Positions 17,677 to 26,930 of a DNA stretch of 26,982 nucleotides are shown here, one piece after another. The notes under the pieces were generated by a model that was not told where the DNA came from, did no database searches, and saw only the letters and a program-made list of their open reading frames with translations. Position 1 is the stretch's first letter. Each line of letters starts with the position of its first letter. The position numbers were made by a program, and so were the translations under genes. The stretch comes from Chara braunii (Eukaryota; Streptophyta; Charophyceae; Charales; Characeae). The stretch spans positions 1,139,214 to 1,166,195 of the forward strand of contig BFEA01000247.1 in NCBI GenBank assembly GCA_003427395.1, read 5' to 3'.

Positions 17677-18875
17677 ATCGTTCACGTCCGTGATCGGAAC
17701 GGAGTGTTAGTCCCGTATACGGTCGCGACTCCTTACACTTCGATTGCTTGTCACGTGGTTTTCGTTGCGAGGATCCGCGACGACATAGCTTGGAATGATG
17801 TAGAGGAGATTGACGTTGTTTTCCTACATGCCCTCCCCTCGACAGACGGACCAGCTGCGTCGCCGTCTGACCCACACATTACTCACCTCTTAGATGGATA
17901 TGGAGTCGTCTTCGAGGCTCCCACCGGAACGGTTCCGAATCGGCCCATACGTCACGGGATTACTCTCGAGGCGGGTGCCGTCCCTCCGCGTGGATGCATT
18001 TCCCGCATGAGCGAAGAGGAACTCGAGGTGCTTCGTGCACAACTCGGCGACCTTCTCGACAAAGGCTGGATTCGCCCTAATTGTTCGCCATACGGTGCAC
18101 CGGTTCTCTTCTTTCGGAAGAAGAACAAGGACCTACGATTGTGCATCGATTATAGAAAACTTAACACACAAACCGTAAAGAACGTCGACCCTCTCCCTCG
18201 GATTGATGATCTCCTTGAGCGGTTGGGCGGCGCGACGTACTTCTCGAAGTTGGACTGGAAGTCGGGTTGCCACCAGATCGAAATCCAGCCTCAAGGTCGG
18301 TACAAGACCGCCTTCAAAACGCGGTATGCGCATTTTGAGTGGGTCGTGATGCCATTTGGACCCACCAATGCCCCGACAACCTTCCAAGCAGCCATGACAA
18401 TGGAATTCCGAGACTTGCTCGATCGTACCGTCCTCATCTACCTCAATGATATCTTGGTCTATAGTCGAATGCTGGACGAGCACCTCGTACACCTTCGTCC
18501 GTTTTTCGATCGTTTGCGAGCAGCCAAGTACAAAGCAAATCGCAACAAGTGCGAGTTTGCCAAGCAAGAGCTCGAGTACATAGGCCATTATGTGACGCCG
18601 AAAGGCATTCGTCCCTTAGCGGACAAGATTCAAGCCATCGCGGATTGGCCGGAACCCCGTTGCACGACGGACATACGCTCTTTCATGGGTTTGGCTGGAT
18701 ACTATCAGCGCTTCGTCGAGTCTTATTCCAAAGTGGCAGCTCCTTTATCGAGACTTCAGTCCCCGAAGGTACCATTCGAGTTCGACGACGCAGCTCGTGG
18801 CACATTCAATACGTTGAAGGCGGCGATGCAAGCCGCGCCTACCCTCCGTATTTATGACCCCACCCTACCCACCCA
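17677..18875 (+). pseudogene. pol: Element B reverse transcriptase, catalytic Asp replaced, 3' truncated
   Basis: In frame with the protease, the RT blocks are RMSEEELEVLRAQLGDLLDK, GWIRPNCSPYGAP, LFFRKKNKDLRLCIDYRKLN, PLPRIDDLLERLGGA, FSKLDWKSGCHQI and FEWVVMPFGPTNAP. YLNDILVYS (18439 on) then stands where YLDD is expected. The connection region (KGIRPLADKIQAIADWPEP, SFMGLAGYYQRF) and the start of RNase H (LRIYDPTLPT) follow. The sequence leaves the family just before the TTDAS motif, at the junction with element C. RT itself has no frameshift, but the Asp-to-Asn change should inactivate it. Confidence 0.85.
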
Positions 18876-19482
18876 AGGGGTCCGCTATGATCCCCAAGTC
18901 TTACTGACAACTTACCTGAGGTGCCTGCCGATGCCAATCAGGAATCAGTTGGCAGTAGAGGCTAACATCAATGTGCACAACTTTCCTTCGTTTAGCGAGA
19001 CGGCCCTAAGCTAAGATAGGGCATGGACACAACCCATCGACGGACGGTAGGAAGAAGACACTGCCTCCCAACTAGAAGGCGAAGGGGCGCATCATGTTCG
19101 TCGACAACGATGGTTCAACCATCGAATTGGACGACGACCCGCAGTTGGGAGCTGGTTCAGAGTAGTCGCTGCCGTAAAACAACAAAAAGGTAAGGGGACT
19201 GGTAGACGCCGAGGAGGCTCCCGGTCCAGGAGTCAAGTTGACCCCAGTGCTCCTCCATGGAAGAAAGCGGGTCTCATAGAGGACGTGTGGAGAGACCGGT
19301 ATACCCGACAAGCTTGTATTCGGTGTGGTCAATATGGCCATAACCAATTCAAGTGTCGAAACAAGAAGGTTACCGAGAAGATCCCGCCTACTATGGGGCA
19401 GGCGGTAGGATCCTCCGCTTCCGTTGGTAGCAATGTTGCCAGTACTTCAGGCACTGTTCCGGGAAACACGTCGGGCCAGTAG
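18876..19482 (+). pseudogene. gag: Element C gag remnant with intact zinc knuckle
   Basis: It begins inside gag, fused in frame to the B RNase H start, with TTYLRCLPMPIRNQLAVEAN and HNFPSFSETALS, a conserved gypsy gag block. A stop at 19012-19014 and further shifts follow. From about 19285 an open frame carries a perfect CX2CX4HX4C knuckle (CIRC, GQYGH, NQFKC; from 19315) and a Ser/Gly-rich tail ending at TAG 19480-19482. The first half of gag and any 5' LTR are missing. This gag is unrelated in detail to those of A and B. Confidence 0.75.
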
Positions 19483-19502
19483 GAATAGTAGTTGTTCCTG
19501 CT
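19461..19502 (+). promoter_or_regulatory. Putative -1 ribosomal frameshift site, element C
   Basis: In the gag frame the end reads CCG GGA AAC ACG TCG GGC CAG TAG. GGGAAAC (19461-19467) is in X XXY YYZ phase, 12 nt before the stop. The -1 frame is open from there for about 200 nt into a pol-like linker (ARVEVADTPSPSREM, then an acidic LEELEEEW). After a 10-nt spacer, AGTAGGAA (19478-19485) can pair with TTCCTGCT (19495-19502), with one G-U pair, around a 9-nt loop; the stop codon lies in the stem. Confidence 0.55.
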
Positions 19503-20165
19503 AGGGTCGAGGTGGCGGATACACCCTCACCATCTCGAGAGATGGCCCAAGCTACTGACTCCCCCGTCGTCCCGCAAACACATTCGGACCCATCGACCCT
19601 CTGTTCGATGAATGTGTTTGAGTCCTTAGAGGAGCTAGAGGAGGAGTGGTCTAGATTATAGACCCACTAGCTTCTTGGACGACACTAGTTAAAACTCCTA
19701 AGGTTGAGATGTTCGTCAGTGAGGTAGTCATTGGCGGTCGCAAAACCGGGGCCTATTATGACGCTCGACGAGGAATTTCATTAGCCGCGCGTGCGTTGAG
19801 AGGCTGCGCTTACAGGGGCGAGTGCAGCGCCTGAGTCGACCTGTGGAGTCGACCTGTGCCAACAAACAACGCATGGTAGTTAACGACTACTTCAAGACGT
19901 AGAGTGTCTGTTTTCGTACACGGGAGGGGAATTGAGGCATCGTGTCTCATTCCTGGTGAGCGACGATCTCCCCATGGACATCTTGTTAGGTATGTACTAC
20001 CTCTCGGTTGCACAACCCCAGTTCGACTGGGATCGAAAAGTGGTCAAACACACTTTGCCAAGTGGAGGGACCGCCAGATTACATAAGTTCAAAGCTAGTA
20101 GTCTGATTGAGTCTCATGGATGCATGTGTGCGGCAGCATTTTATAATTATTATAAGCAACATTAG
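19483..20165 (+). pseudogene. pol: Element C protease region, heavily decayed
   Basis: Fragments in three frames follow the putative frameshift: a linker ending at TAG 19659-19661, then VEMFVSEVVIGGRKTGAYYD in another frame. There the expected DTGA reads D-A-R-R-G (Asp at 19760), so the catalytic motif is lost. Further on come SDDLPMDILLGMYYLSVAQP, QFDWDRKVVKHTLPSG and a stop at 20163-20165, in the same frame as the RT that follows. ILLGMYYL corresponds to the conserved ILGMDWL motif of gypsy proteases. Confidence 0.7.
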
Positions 20166-20861
20166 GAGGAGGGCATGCACCTAGTTTACGTCTCTGCTGC
20201 AAACGAGCCGGTGAAAATGCCGCCGGAGATAGAGGGAGTAGTTGCCAAATACCCTGATCTATTTGAAGAGCCAACATGGGTTGTTGATAGGGAAGTCGTC
20301 CATGCTATAGAGATTATCCCAGGGTCTAGCATCCCGAAGGGTAGGATCTATAGGATGTCTCCAGGCGAGCTTGATGAGCTTCGCCGCCAACTCAAGGAAC
20401 TCATAGAGAAGGGTTGGATCCGGCCAAGTGTCTCCCCTTATGGGTCTCCAGTCCTATTTGTTCCAAAGAAGGGAGGCTCATTGAGGATGTGCATTGATTA
20501 TAGGGGCCTCAATGCCATCACAGTGAAGAACAGGGAGCCCCCACCGCGCATCGACGATTTGCTTGATAGAGTGCAAGGGTGTCGGTACTTCAGTAAGATA
20601 GATTTGAAGTCCGGGTACCATCAGATTGCAATCCGGCCTGAGGATCAACACAAAACCGCCTTTCAGACCAGGTACGGTCTGTATGAGTTTGTGGTGATGC
20701 CATTCGGCCTGTGCAATGCTCCTGGCACCTTTCAGCACGCTATGAATTGGATCTTTCATGACTACTTAGACAAGTTTGTTATCGTGTACCTCGATGACAT
20801 ACTTATCTTTAGTAGGACTATCGAGGAGCACGTGGCACATCTAGATAAAGTTCAAGATTAA
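20166..20861 (+). pseudogene. pol: Element C reverse transcriptase with intact YLDD
   Basis: The RT blocks are [109 protein letters not shown] and [11 protein letters not shown]. The YLDD catalytic motif is intact (20787-20798), unlike in A and B. The frame ends at TAA 20859-20861. Comparison with the family suggests a deletion of a few codons between HLDKV and [10 protein letters not shown] that shifted the frame. It would copy RNA to cDNA if the frame were whole. Confidence 0.85.
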
Positions 20862-21510
20862 CGGTGAGAAGTGCGAATTTGGCCGCACCCGTATCTTGTA
20901 CTTGGGTCATGAGATTTCCGCGGAAGGGTTGAAGCCCGATGACGCGAAGGTGGCCAGCATGCGTGATTGGCCGCGTCCTCAGTCTGTGACTGAGATGAGA
21001 TCTTTCTTAGGGATGATGGGCTACTATAGAACTTTCGTAAAGAGCTATAGCATAGTGGCCGCCCCTTTGACTGATCTGACCCGCCTTGACACCCCATGGG
21101 AGTGGACAGACGAGTGCGAGGCTGCTTTCAGACATCTGAAGCATGCGTTGATGCACTATGAGGTCTTGAAACTTCCCGATCCTGACAAGCCATTTGTGGT
21201 TACCACGGATGCTAGCCCATATGGCATTGGCGCCGTGCTTGCGCAGCAGGAGGGGCCAAAGTTGAGGCCAATGGAGTACATGTCTAAGAAAATGTCGTTT
21301 CAGAAGTCGGCAAAATCAACCTATGAGAAGGAGCTCTATGCGGTGTACAAGGCTCTGACCCATTGGAGGCACTACCTCCTTGGGAGGTTCTTCATCCTCA
21401 GAACTGATCATCAGACTCTGAGATGGATGAGAACTCAGCCAGTGCTTTCTGACGCTTTGAAGCGTTGGATCGAAGTCATTGAACAATATGACTTTGACCC
21501 CAATATCTGA
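20862..21510 (+). pseudogene. pol: Element C RT connection and RNase H
   Basis: It continues RT in a new frame from [20 protein letters not shown] through KVASMRDWPRP, MRSFLGMMGYYRTFVKSYS and WTDECEAAFRHLK. RNase H follows with TTDASPYGIGAVLAQQ, MEYMSKKMSFQKSAKSTYEK, ELYAVYKALTHWRHYLLG and LRTDHQTLRWM. The catalytic Asp, Glu and Asp are all present. The frame ends DFDPNI then TGA (21508-21510). The expected continuation KGEYNKVADPLSRRPDF lies in the next frame, which indicates a one-base loss near 21500. Confidence 0.85.
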
Positions 21511-23156
21511 AAGGGGAGTACAACAAGGTTGCGGATCCCTTGTCGCGTAGACCTGATTTCTCAGGTGGGCTGATAACTGAGTTCGATCTGACAGATGATG
21601 TAACTCGCTCTTTGGTGGAAGCCTATCGCGAGGACCAGTTTATGTCTGAGATCATACGCAGACTAGAGGGGAAGGACAAAAAGACTTCTGCCCAGTTTGA
21701 GTTGGCGAAGGACAAAAAGACTTCTGCCGAGTTTGAGTTGGTCAACGGCTTGCTGTTCCTTGAGAAGGCAGGGAATAAATGATTGTGTGTTCCAAATAGA
21801 GAGTCTTTGCGTAGTTTGTTTTTAGGTGAGTGCCATGATGCCACCGGCCATTTTGGGTACAAGAAGATCGCAGCCAATCTGTTGCAGCGGTTCTGGTGGC
21901 CCATGATGATGCGAGATGCCCAGCTGTACGTGGAGTCATGCCAGGTCTGTCAGAGGGACAAGCCACGTACTCAGGCTCCCCTTGGGCTCCTGAAGCCCCT
22001 TTCGATTCCGGAAAGGTCTGGTGAGAGTCTGTCCATGGACTTCATGGATACTCTGGTCACCAGCAAGAGCGGGATGCGACACATCTTCGTCATCGTGGAT
22101 AGATTTAGTAAGTATGCTAGGTTAATAGCCATGCCGGAGACTGCGAAAACTGAGTACATAATCAGATTATTTAAAGAGAATTGGGTCAGAGATTTTGGTT
22201 TGCCCAAATCCATAGTGAGTGACAGGGATGTCCGATTCACTAGTGAGTTGTGGAAGGCCGCTACAGTGGAGCAGGGAACCCAGTTGCAGATGACTTCTGG
22301 GAACCACCCAGAGGCCAACGGCCAGGCCGAGCAACTGAACCGCGTTGTACAACACCTGTTGAGGCATTACATCAAGCCCAACCAGGTGGACTGGGATGAG
22401 AAACTGGCTCTCATCGCCAGTTTGTACAACAATGCTATACACAGCGCTACCGGAGTGAGCCCAAACAGCTTACTGTTGACTTTCAAGCCTAGACTTCCCT
22501 TAGACTTCCTTCTTCCTGAGAATCAGCCAACTGCTGCACCAGGTACCTTAGAATTTGCCTATCGGTATGAACAGAAAATGCAGCAGGCGATAGAACAAAT
22601 GCAGAAGGCACAGGCGGCAATGATAGAGTCTGAGAATAAACACCGCCGCCCTTCTACGTTTCAGGTTGGGGACAGAGTCTGGGTAAAGTCCTCAGAACTG
22701 GGACAGGAGTACGGGATTTCCCGCAAACTTATGCCTCAGTACTTTGGGCCTTGGGAAGTCTTAGATGTCGTTGGGACTGATCCGGATGGGCCATCTTATG
22801 TAGTTCGGATCCCTGGTCATCTTCGCACTTACCTTGTCTTTCACGCCTCCAAACTTGCACCTTTCAAGGAAACAGATGAGTTTCCTTCTCGTCGCTCAAT
22901 GCTGCCCCCAACCATGGATGGAGAAGTTGATATTGATGACATAGTGGACCACAGGGAGCTGCCAGTTCCGAGACCCACAGGCAGGGGACGTCCTCCGAAG
23001 CCGAAGCTGCAGTACTGCGTTCGGTTCCGACATCATACTGATCCAAAGGAGGACCGCTGGTTCACCCTGGAGGAACTCATGCAGACCGCTCCTCAAGTCG
23101 TAGCACACTACGAGAAATCTCTGCAGAAGGGAAAGCGCCAGGTTATTGAAGACTGA
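21511..23156 (+). pseudogene. pol: Element C integrase with chromodomain, one in-frame stop
   Basis: One frame runs from about 21511 to 23156, broken only by TGA at 21780-21782 (probably from CGA). Counting from 21783, the HHCC zinc module is H18, H23, C53, C56. The catalytic triad is D86 (SMDFMD), D147 (SDRD) and E183 (GQAEQLNR), which is DD35E spacing. A C-terminal basic domain (FQVGDRVWVKSSEL, LMPQYFGPWEVLDVVG) and a chromodomain-like tail from about residue 382 (DIDDIVDHREL, then DRWFTLEELMQTAPQVV) complete it. It is the best-preserved protein in the window. It would insert the cDNA and, through the chromodomain, bias the target to certain chromatin. Confidence 0.88.
21672..21743 (+). repeat. 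36-bp in-frame tandem duplication
   Basis: Two copies with a 36-bp period (21672 and 21708) differ at few positions and encode KDKKTSAQFELA and KDKKTSAEFELV. The duplication lies in the RNase H to integrase linker and keeps the frame. Confidence 0.9.
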
Positions 23157-23183
23157 ACTTCTCAGAGGACTATCGAAGTTATG

Positions 23184-23193
23184 GAGGAGGGAA
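23184..23193 (+). promoter_or_regulatory. Polypurine tract of element C
   Basis: GAGGAGGGAA immediately precedes TGCGAGG, the start of the 3' LTR, and lies 27 nt after the integrase stop. This is the expected position for plus-strand priming. Confidence 0.65.
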
Positions 23194-23950
23194 TGCGAGG
23201 CTGAAGCCCCGATGAGCCCCCTTTCAGGCCCTACCATGCAGCACGTCGGCCGCCCTAAGTGAAGGCAGGCTGGACGAGGGCCTGAGGACCCTTATTTTGG
23301 TCACCACGCAACTCGAAGGAAATTCAGGCAGTTGCGCAGCGCCAGTTGGTTGAGAAAAACCCAGGCCCTGGGCCGCCTTTGTGAATGTATGGAAAGCAGA
23401 CCCTGGGCTGGGTACGGGTACTGGGCCGAACACAGGCCGTTGACAGTTGGGTGCGAACAACCACTACAGGCCCAAGGCCTGAGTTGTGTGGACTGGGCCT
23501 CAGCCTACCGGGGCCTACCGGAAGCTTCTTGGGAAAGGCCCAGCGCAGCCTGGGACAGGCAAGCAGGCAGGCCACTTCCATATAGCAAAGGGCCTGCCTC
23601 CGCATTGGGCATTCAGGTGCTGGCTCCATGCTGCGCTATTTGCTGGCCAGCACTCACGCGCTCACGGGCGAGCAGGGAAGGAGCAGGCAGCCATAGCCAA
23701 GCTGCGCTGCTGTAAGCTGGGTGAGGCGCAGGGTGGTCCTTGGGTGCATGTGGCATCTGTGTGTTGGGGAACGAGGTTGTGAGTGAAGCAAGAGACATAC
23801 CTGGTGCTGGAAGCGTGCAACATTGGTCGATGTATGCTCGTACTTCGGTGAAGCTGTTGTCGTCATCTTCGGCATTGTAGTATAGGCTAGATAGGATCTG
23901 CCATTAGTAGTCTGGGTGCCGAGCGCCAGATAGGATATCAACATTGGTTC
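23194..23950 (+). repeat. 3' LTR of element C (family L)
   Basis: It begins TGCGAGG after the polypurine tract. Landmarks shared with the copy at 11798 are CTAAGTGAAGGCAGGC (23255), CAGTTGGTTGAG (23343), GGGGCCTACCGGAAGCTTCT (23510), TTCCATATAG (23576), ATACCTGGTGCTGG (about 23799) and TCTGGGTGCCGAGCGCCA (23911). The alignment weakens after about 23930, so the right boundary is not known; the LTR may extend beyond 24060. LTRs carry the promoter and poly(A) signals, but I could not single out a TATA box. Confidence 0.7.
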
Positions 23951-24700
23951 TTCGTTGATGATGACGATGGGACTATTTCAGCATTGTCAGTTATGAACTC
24001 TTGGTGTGCTCTTATTTGGTGGAACTCGTGATGAAATTCTGCTGTTGGTTCAAGGTCACGACTATCTGGTCTCATATGTATGATGCTGTTTGATTGCTGA
24101 AGTTCGCTATTGCTCATCTTGCTGGCATTTCTCCTTCCTCCGTTTTTGTCTCTCTGTTTGCACTTTCACTACTATACGGACTACACTGTAATGTGTTGTC
24201 CTTCCTCCGTATTTGCTACCGGACTAGAGCAATGTCTACTTCTCTCTTATATCCTAACCTTTCTATCCCTCTCTTCGTCAAGGTATCTGAGTCATCATAT
24301 GAAAGACAGTGTTTGTTTTTTGCACGACAATGCGAGCAATGACGTAGAATTGGAGTTACCTTTTCCTTTGACACCATACTTGCATTACTAAGTAATCTTC
24401 ATTGTGTCCCTCCTCAGTCTTTTCGATCATATCTGTTTCGACCCTCCCTATGTTGATGACGCATTTCTCTCCCATTGCTATGCCAGGCTCAGTTTCTTTG
24501 CCCTTTCCTTCTTTTCGCTTCCCCTCCTCTCCTTCTGCCCTCACCCTTCTCTCTCTCCACTTTTCTGTGCCCCTTCAGCTTGTGCTTGCCTGCCACCAGT
24601 CATGGTGAGTGAGGTGTCCTCTCCCATGCTTTCCCCTCCATCAACCTCTGCCCCATTCTCTTCTCTACGCCCCTCTCTGCCGTGCTCTTTTTCCAACCTG
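23951..24700. other. Non-coding stretch, pyrimidine-rich
   Basis: Probably the rest of the 3' LTR followed by flanking DNA. It is rich in CTC, TTCC and TCTC words (24115-24700). The Leu/Ser/Phe/Pro-rich frames it produces on the plus strand are compositional and show no domain. No RNA gene was recognised. Confidence 0.4.
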
Positions 24701-24790
24701 AGCGCCGACGGCGGTCGCACGAGCTAATGCTTCGTGCTACCGCTGTTGCATTAGCCCTCACAGGTTGGCGCTAGTGCGAAAACCGTCCAC
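24701..24790. repeat. Nested inverted repeats with possible pseudoknot
   Basis: AGCGCCGAC (24701-24709) pairs with GTTGGCGCT (24764-24772). Inside, CGGCGGT-C-GCACGA (24709-24722) pairs with TCGTGC-T-ACCGCTG (24732-24745), 13 pairs with one G-U and one mismatch. Its loop GCTAATGC (24723-24730) is perfectly complementary to GCATTAGC at 24748-24755. An alternative pairing joins GACGG and TCGCAC (24707-24720) to sequence around 24774-24789. It could be an RNA fold or the overlapping ends of a small transposon. Confidence 0.6.
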
Positions 24791-26219
24791 TGTGTGACCA
24801 CTTGAGCATCACGGGCCATAAGCTTATTTTACAACTATTAAATGTTCTGGACGTCGTATCTCCAAATCCATTCTAGTGAGCATCAGTCCGGTTCCTATTC
24901 CATGGCAAGTCAGAAACATTGCAACACACTCATGATGCCTCTCCACATTGCAGCCTGCGCAGCCATGACAGCACGGATGACTTCCCTTGGAAGAATTGAC
25001 TGTCAGTATGCACATACTGGAGATTAGGTCTCCTTCCCTGACAGATACACTTTTCCTGCAATTGCTATCTGTTTGGAGTCCTGTAAACCAGAGTATGTGA
25101 GGAGAGTCTGTGGGGTTAGTTGTTCACGGAGTGCAGATATGAATTGCATTGATGCTTGCTTTCTTTTTATGAGTTTCTAAACTTGCCTGAGAGTCTCTAT
25201 TGGAAAGGAACTCGGCTGTGCGTTGTTGAGAATTGTTCTGAGTCAAGTTTCTTAAATGAGACTATCCAGATAACAACATGGCCTTGACTGAAAGAGGAGA
25301 TGACCATGGTGGCATTTATTTTTCCCCACTCACTGAATGAGAAGGTTATCAGATTAGTAAATTACCCTTTGAGTCACATTTTTCAAATGTAGTTATCTGG
25401 ATCACTGTTGTCTGCCTGGTCACAGTTTACTTCAAGCACAAAGGTTGTTTTGACTGATAGACTGGATATTTATGATGGCGCCTTATATTGTTATTACCAT
25501 GTGGGGAATTCTTTGCATGCCAATGTCAGAATGTATGGGAAGATTGTGGATTGCCTTAGCTCTACTAGCCATTTTGGTCTGGTAGCACTGTTCAACCTGA
25601 ATTTCCTTGGTGGACGAATGTGTCACAGAAGGTTGCCTGGGTGTTGTTTTAGGAACTGCAGTTTACAATATCTGAGATGGTGCCTGTTTGGGTAATGGTG
25701 CTTCCTGATGGATGAGGAGACCTCTAATGAAGGATGTGTGAAGGCTTGTGGGGGACCTCTAAAGGTAGTCTTGCGTTGGTTGAAACCAGGATTGCAATCG
25801 AGGCCGTGGGTGGCAATGGGGCTACATGCTGAATGGTGAATAGTGAACATGAGTAAAACCGGGTTTCGAACGGGCAATGAATAGGGTCATACAAAAAATA
25901 ATGAGTATTCACAAATGAAGGTAGCAGTGAGAAAGATCACAACTGGGCTTATTATTGTGCTGACTGAATTGTTGTGTTATTCTTGCTTCAGAATCTTCAG
26001 CAGACATGTAACTCTTTGACAGCTTCAGGCTTCTCTGTGGTAAGTGGATCCGTGCTGATGACATCCAACGGACTGATCCATACATGTTATCGTTGATCTC
26101 GGAGGGAGGGGATCTCCTGTGCCTCAATGATTATACTCCTTGTTCCCTGTCTGTGTTTGTTTCATCGCTTACGCTATGTCATTGTGGTCAGAGGGAGGGT
26201 GTTTCTTGTGAAAGCTCTG
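24791..26219. other. Non-coding stretch of 1.4 kb
   Basis: No gene could be supported; the frames are short and lack motifs. The only structure I noticed is ATCCAGATAAC (25264-25274) facing its exact complement GTTATCTGGAT (25392-25402) across 117 bp. There is no LTR landmark in this stretch. Confidence 0.4.
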
Positions 26220-26283
26220 GGTATGATCCTCTTTAGTTTCATTTCCTTGCGAATGCGCTGGTATGATCCTCTTTAGTTTCATT
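26220..26283 (+). repeat. 40-bp-period short tandem repeat
   Basis: GGTATGATCCTCTTTAGTTT followed by CATT occurs at 26220 and again at 26260 with identical sequence over 24 bp; the intervening 16 bp differ from what follows the second copy. Confidence 0.85.
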
Positions 26284-26416
26284 GATAAAATCTCAAGATT
26301 GAAGTCCAACATGCATGGCTATTCACCATTGCATTGAAGAATGAAGACTGGAGTAGGAAGAATGGTGAAGTGGCATTGAGAACGAGTAGTGAACAATAAC
26401 TCTCTCCCTGTTTTAC

Positions 26417-26540
26417 TGCGAGGATTGAGCCCTCGAAAGGTCCCTCTGGGCCACACAGACGTTCAGTGCTCAACGCCCCAGCAAGCCTCGTGCCCACCCT
26501 AAGTGAAGGCGGGCATGCATAATTGCGCGAGGCCTGATTT
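26417..26540 (+). repeat. LTR 5'-end fragment (family L)
   Basis: It begins TGCGAGGATTGAGCCCTCG, similar to TGCGAGGAATTGGCTCCTCG at 11800. It contains GGGCC, then CTAAGTGAAGGCGGGC (26499-26514, identical to 11857-11872), and then GCGAGGCC. After about 26540 the similarity fades. It is a truncated LTR or the left end of a further element. Confidence 0.65.
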
Positions 26541-26923
26541 TGCCATTTTTTTAGTGTGTGTAATGACCTGACCAAACACGGACTGAGACACACAGCTGAT
26601 TTCTGAGTTTTGCTAATGGAATGAATGCCTTGCTGAGTTTCCCGCTTGTTACTGAGTTCTCTAAGTCTGTGCGTGTGCATGCTTGCTGGTCTGCATGTCT
26701 GTCTGAGTGCTTGTCGGCTTGAGTGTGTGTGTGACCCGCAAGGACACTTGTTCGCTCAGTGGGCCCGAAGGGCCGGTATTTACCTGTTTCTGTGGCATTG
26801 AGGATTGGAGCAGGGGAAAACACTCAAGTGGCAGGGAAAGAGGCCTGCGACACTTGAAGCAGCGAAAAACACTAAAGTAGAAGGGAAGAAGGTTGAGGGG
26901 GCCGAAGTATGAAACAGAGGAAC
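26541..26923. other. Non-coding stretch
   Basis: TG-rich words, a GGGCCCGAAGGGCC palindromic block at 26761 and two similar 'gaa(a)acactc/taaagt' phrases are visible, but there is no gene or clear element. It may be the decayed remainder of the LTR fragment. Confidence 0.3.
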
Positions 26924-26930
26924 GAGAGAG

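Larger units (their letters stand above)
14786..23950 (+). mobile_element. Elements B and C: chimeric plus-strand Ty3/gypsy retrotransposon
   Basis: Gag, protease, RT and the first part of RNase H (to about 18875) belong to element B, a relative of A. From about 18880 the sequence is the C-terminal half of a different gag with its own zinc knuckle, then a second protease, RT, RNase H, integrase, chromodomain, polypurine tract and 3' LTR (element C). B lacks its 3' half and C its 5' half, both in the same orientation. An LTR of the C family lies upstream at 11798. Template switching during reverse transcription, or a deletion after nested insertion, could give this layout. Confidence 0.75.

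Noticed and set aside
24404-24727. 107-codon Phe/Leu/Pro/Ser-rich frame that looks membrane-like
   Set aside because: The composition follows the pyrimidine-rich DNA; no signal peptide or domain pattern can be defended.
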